Positions 6,914 to 7,296 of a DNA stretch of 7,296 bases are shown one piece after another (position 1 is the stretch's first letter; every line of letters begins with the position of its first letter). The notes below the pieces were generated by a model. It was not told the DNA's origin. It saw nothing but the letters and a program-made list of their open reading frames with translations, and did no database searches. Source of the stretch: Synechococcus sp. HW_metabat.54. GTDB taxonomy: Bacteria > Cyanobacteriota > Cyanobacteriia > PCC-6307 > Cyanobiaceae. The stretch spans positions 1 through 7,296 of the forward strand of contig JAAZVJ010000044.1 in assembly GCA_018623675.1 (NCBI GenBank), in the 5' to 3' direction. Made by a program: the position numbers and the translations under genes.

Positions 6914-7296
6914 CAGGCAGCCAGCAAGCGTTGGATGATCTGGGCACTGAGCTGATCAACCTGAGCCATCAGCTGGCTTTGGGCAGATTCACGCTGAGCT
7001 TCGATCTCACGGCGAGCCTGTTCGCGGGTGCGATTGGCTTCGGCTTCAGCCGTGGCCAATGCCTCGCGATAGAGGCGGTCAACCTCCTGCTCGGCATCGA
7101 CGATGGCAGCTTGAGCCGCCTGACGAGCACCACGCAGTTGTTCGGCGAGATCAGCCTCCAGACGCTGGACCTGAGCAAGCTTCTGCTTGGCGTCAGCACG
7201 GCTGGTGGAGATGTAACCCTCGCGATCTTCCACGACCTTGCCGACCGGACGGAAGAAGAGGGAATTGAGCAGGAAGGTGAGGAGCACCACCTGAAC
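6913..7296 (-). CDS. atpG: ATP synthase F0 subunit b' (5' end outside window)
   Basis: The second peripheral-stalk subunit, specific to cyanobacteria, chloroplasts and some photosynthetic bacteria (also called atpF2), forming a heterodimer with subunit b. The frame stays open to the window edge: 127 residues are visible and the N-terminal part is missing. The internal GTG at 7290 is not the start, because [19 protein letters not shown] is one continuous family membrane-anchor block. After it come VVEDREGYI and a long charged coiled coil rich in Ala, Glu, Gln and Arg, closing with IIQRLLAA. The TGA at 6915-6913 shares one base with the first atpF ATG. In cyanobacteria atpI and the c-subunit gene normally lie upstream, so they are expected just beyond the right edge. 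Confidence 0.96.
   Translation of the reverse strand, partial: VQVVLLTFLLNSLFFRPVGKVVEDREGYISTSRADAKQKLAQVQRLEADLAEQLRGARQAAQAAIVDAEQEVDRLYREALATAEAEANRTREQARREIEAQRESAQSQLMAQVDQLSAQIIQRLLAA

Noticed and set aside
6437..6955. A 172-codon plus-strand open frame opposite atpF.
   Set aside because: Shadow of the subunit b coiled coil; no ribosome site or family resemblance.
7288..7290. GTG as the start of the b' gene.
   Set aside because: Upstream codons remain in frame and belong to the membrane anchor. Without them the helix would be cut short, so the start lies outside the window.

Overview
The window reads as a chromosomal segment of a marine picocyanobacterium (Synechococcus/Cyanobium type). 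The main evidence is the cyanobacterial ATP synthase gene order with a separate b' subunit and no atpB or atpE downstream of the gamma gene. Supporting evidence is a DUF3326 protein, a family I know from cyanobacteria and plants, and a plant-type [2Fe-2S] ferredoxin. Base composition looks moderately GC-rich by eye. Only one HIP1 octamer (GCGATCGC, 5248-5255) was noticed, which fits the HIP1-poor marine picocyanobacteria better than freshwater strains. Genus-level placement is inference.

Layout. Positions 1-337 (+) hold the 3' end of an alanine dehydrogenase gene (ald). It converges on a minus-strand block that fills the rest of the window. Reading the minus strand from right to left: the 3' part of the ATP synthase operon, with b' (cut by the window edge), b, delta, alpha and gamma (7296 to 3302); a strong intrinsic terminator with a UUCG tetraloop (3254-3279); then a second, tightly packed gene set made of a TIGR02466-like Fe(II)/2-oxoglutarate oxygenase (3178-2471), a [2Fe-2S] ferredoxin (2436-2101), an unrecognised 67-residue protein (2104-1901), a DUF3326 protein (1904-828) and a YchJ-like SEC-C protein (828-382).

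How the genes work together. The atp genes encode the peripheral stator (b, b', delta), the catalytic-head subunit alpha and the central rotor shaft gamma of the thylakoid/plasma-membrane F-type ATP synthase. Several junctions overlap by one base (TGATG), which points to coupled translation. The second gene set is the less ordinary part. Its last four genes overlap as GTGA, ATGA and TGATG, so they are almost certainly one transcript with coupled translation. It combines two iron proteins with three proteins of unknown biochemical role. The ferredoxin departs from photosynthetic PetF at positions known to matter for partner binding. No mobile elements, CRISPR arrays, RNA genes or phage genes were seen, and no gene-free stretch exceeds about 125 bases.
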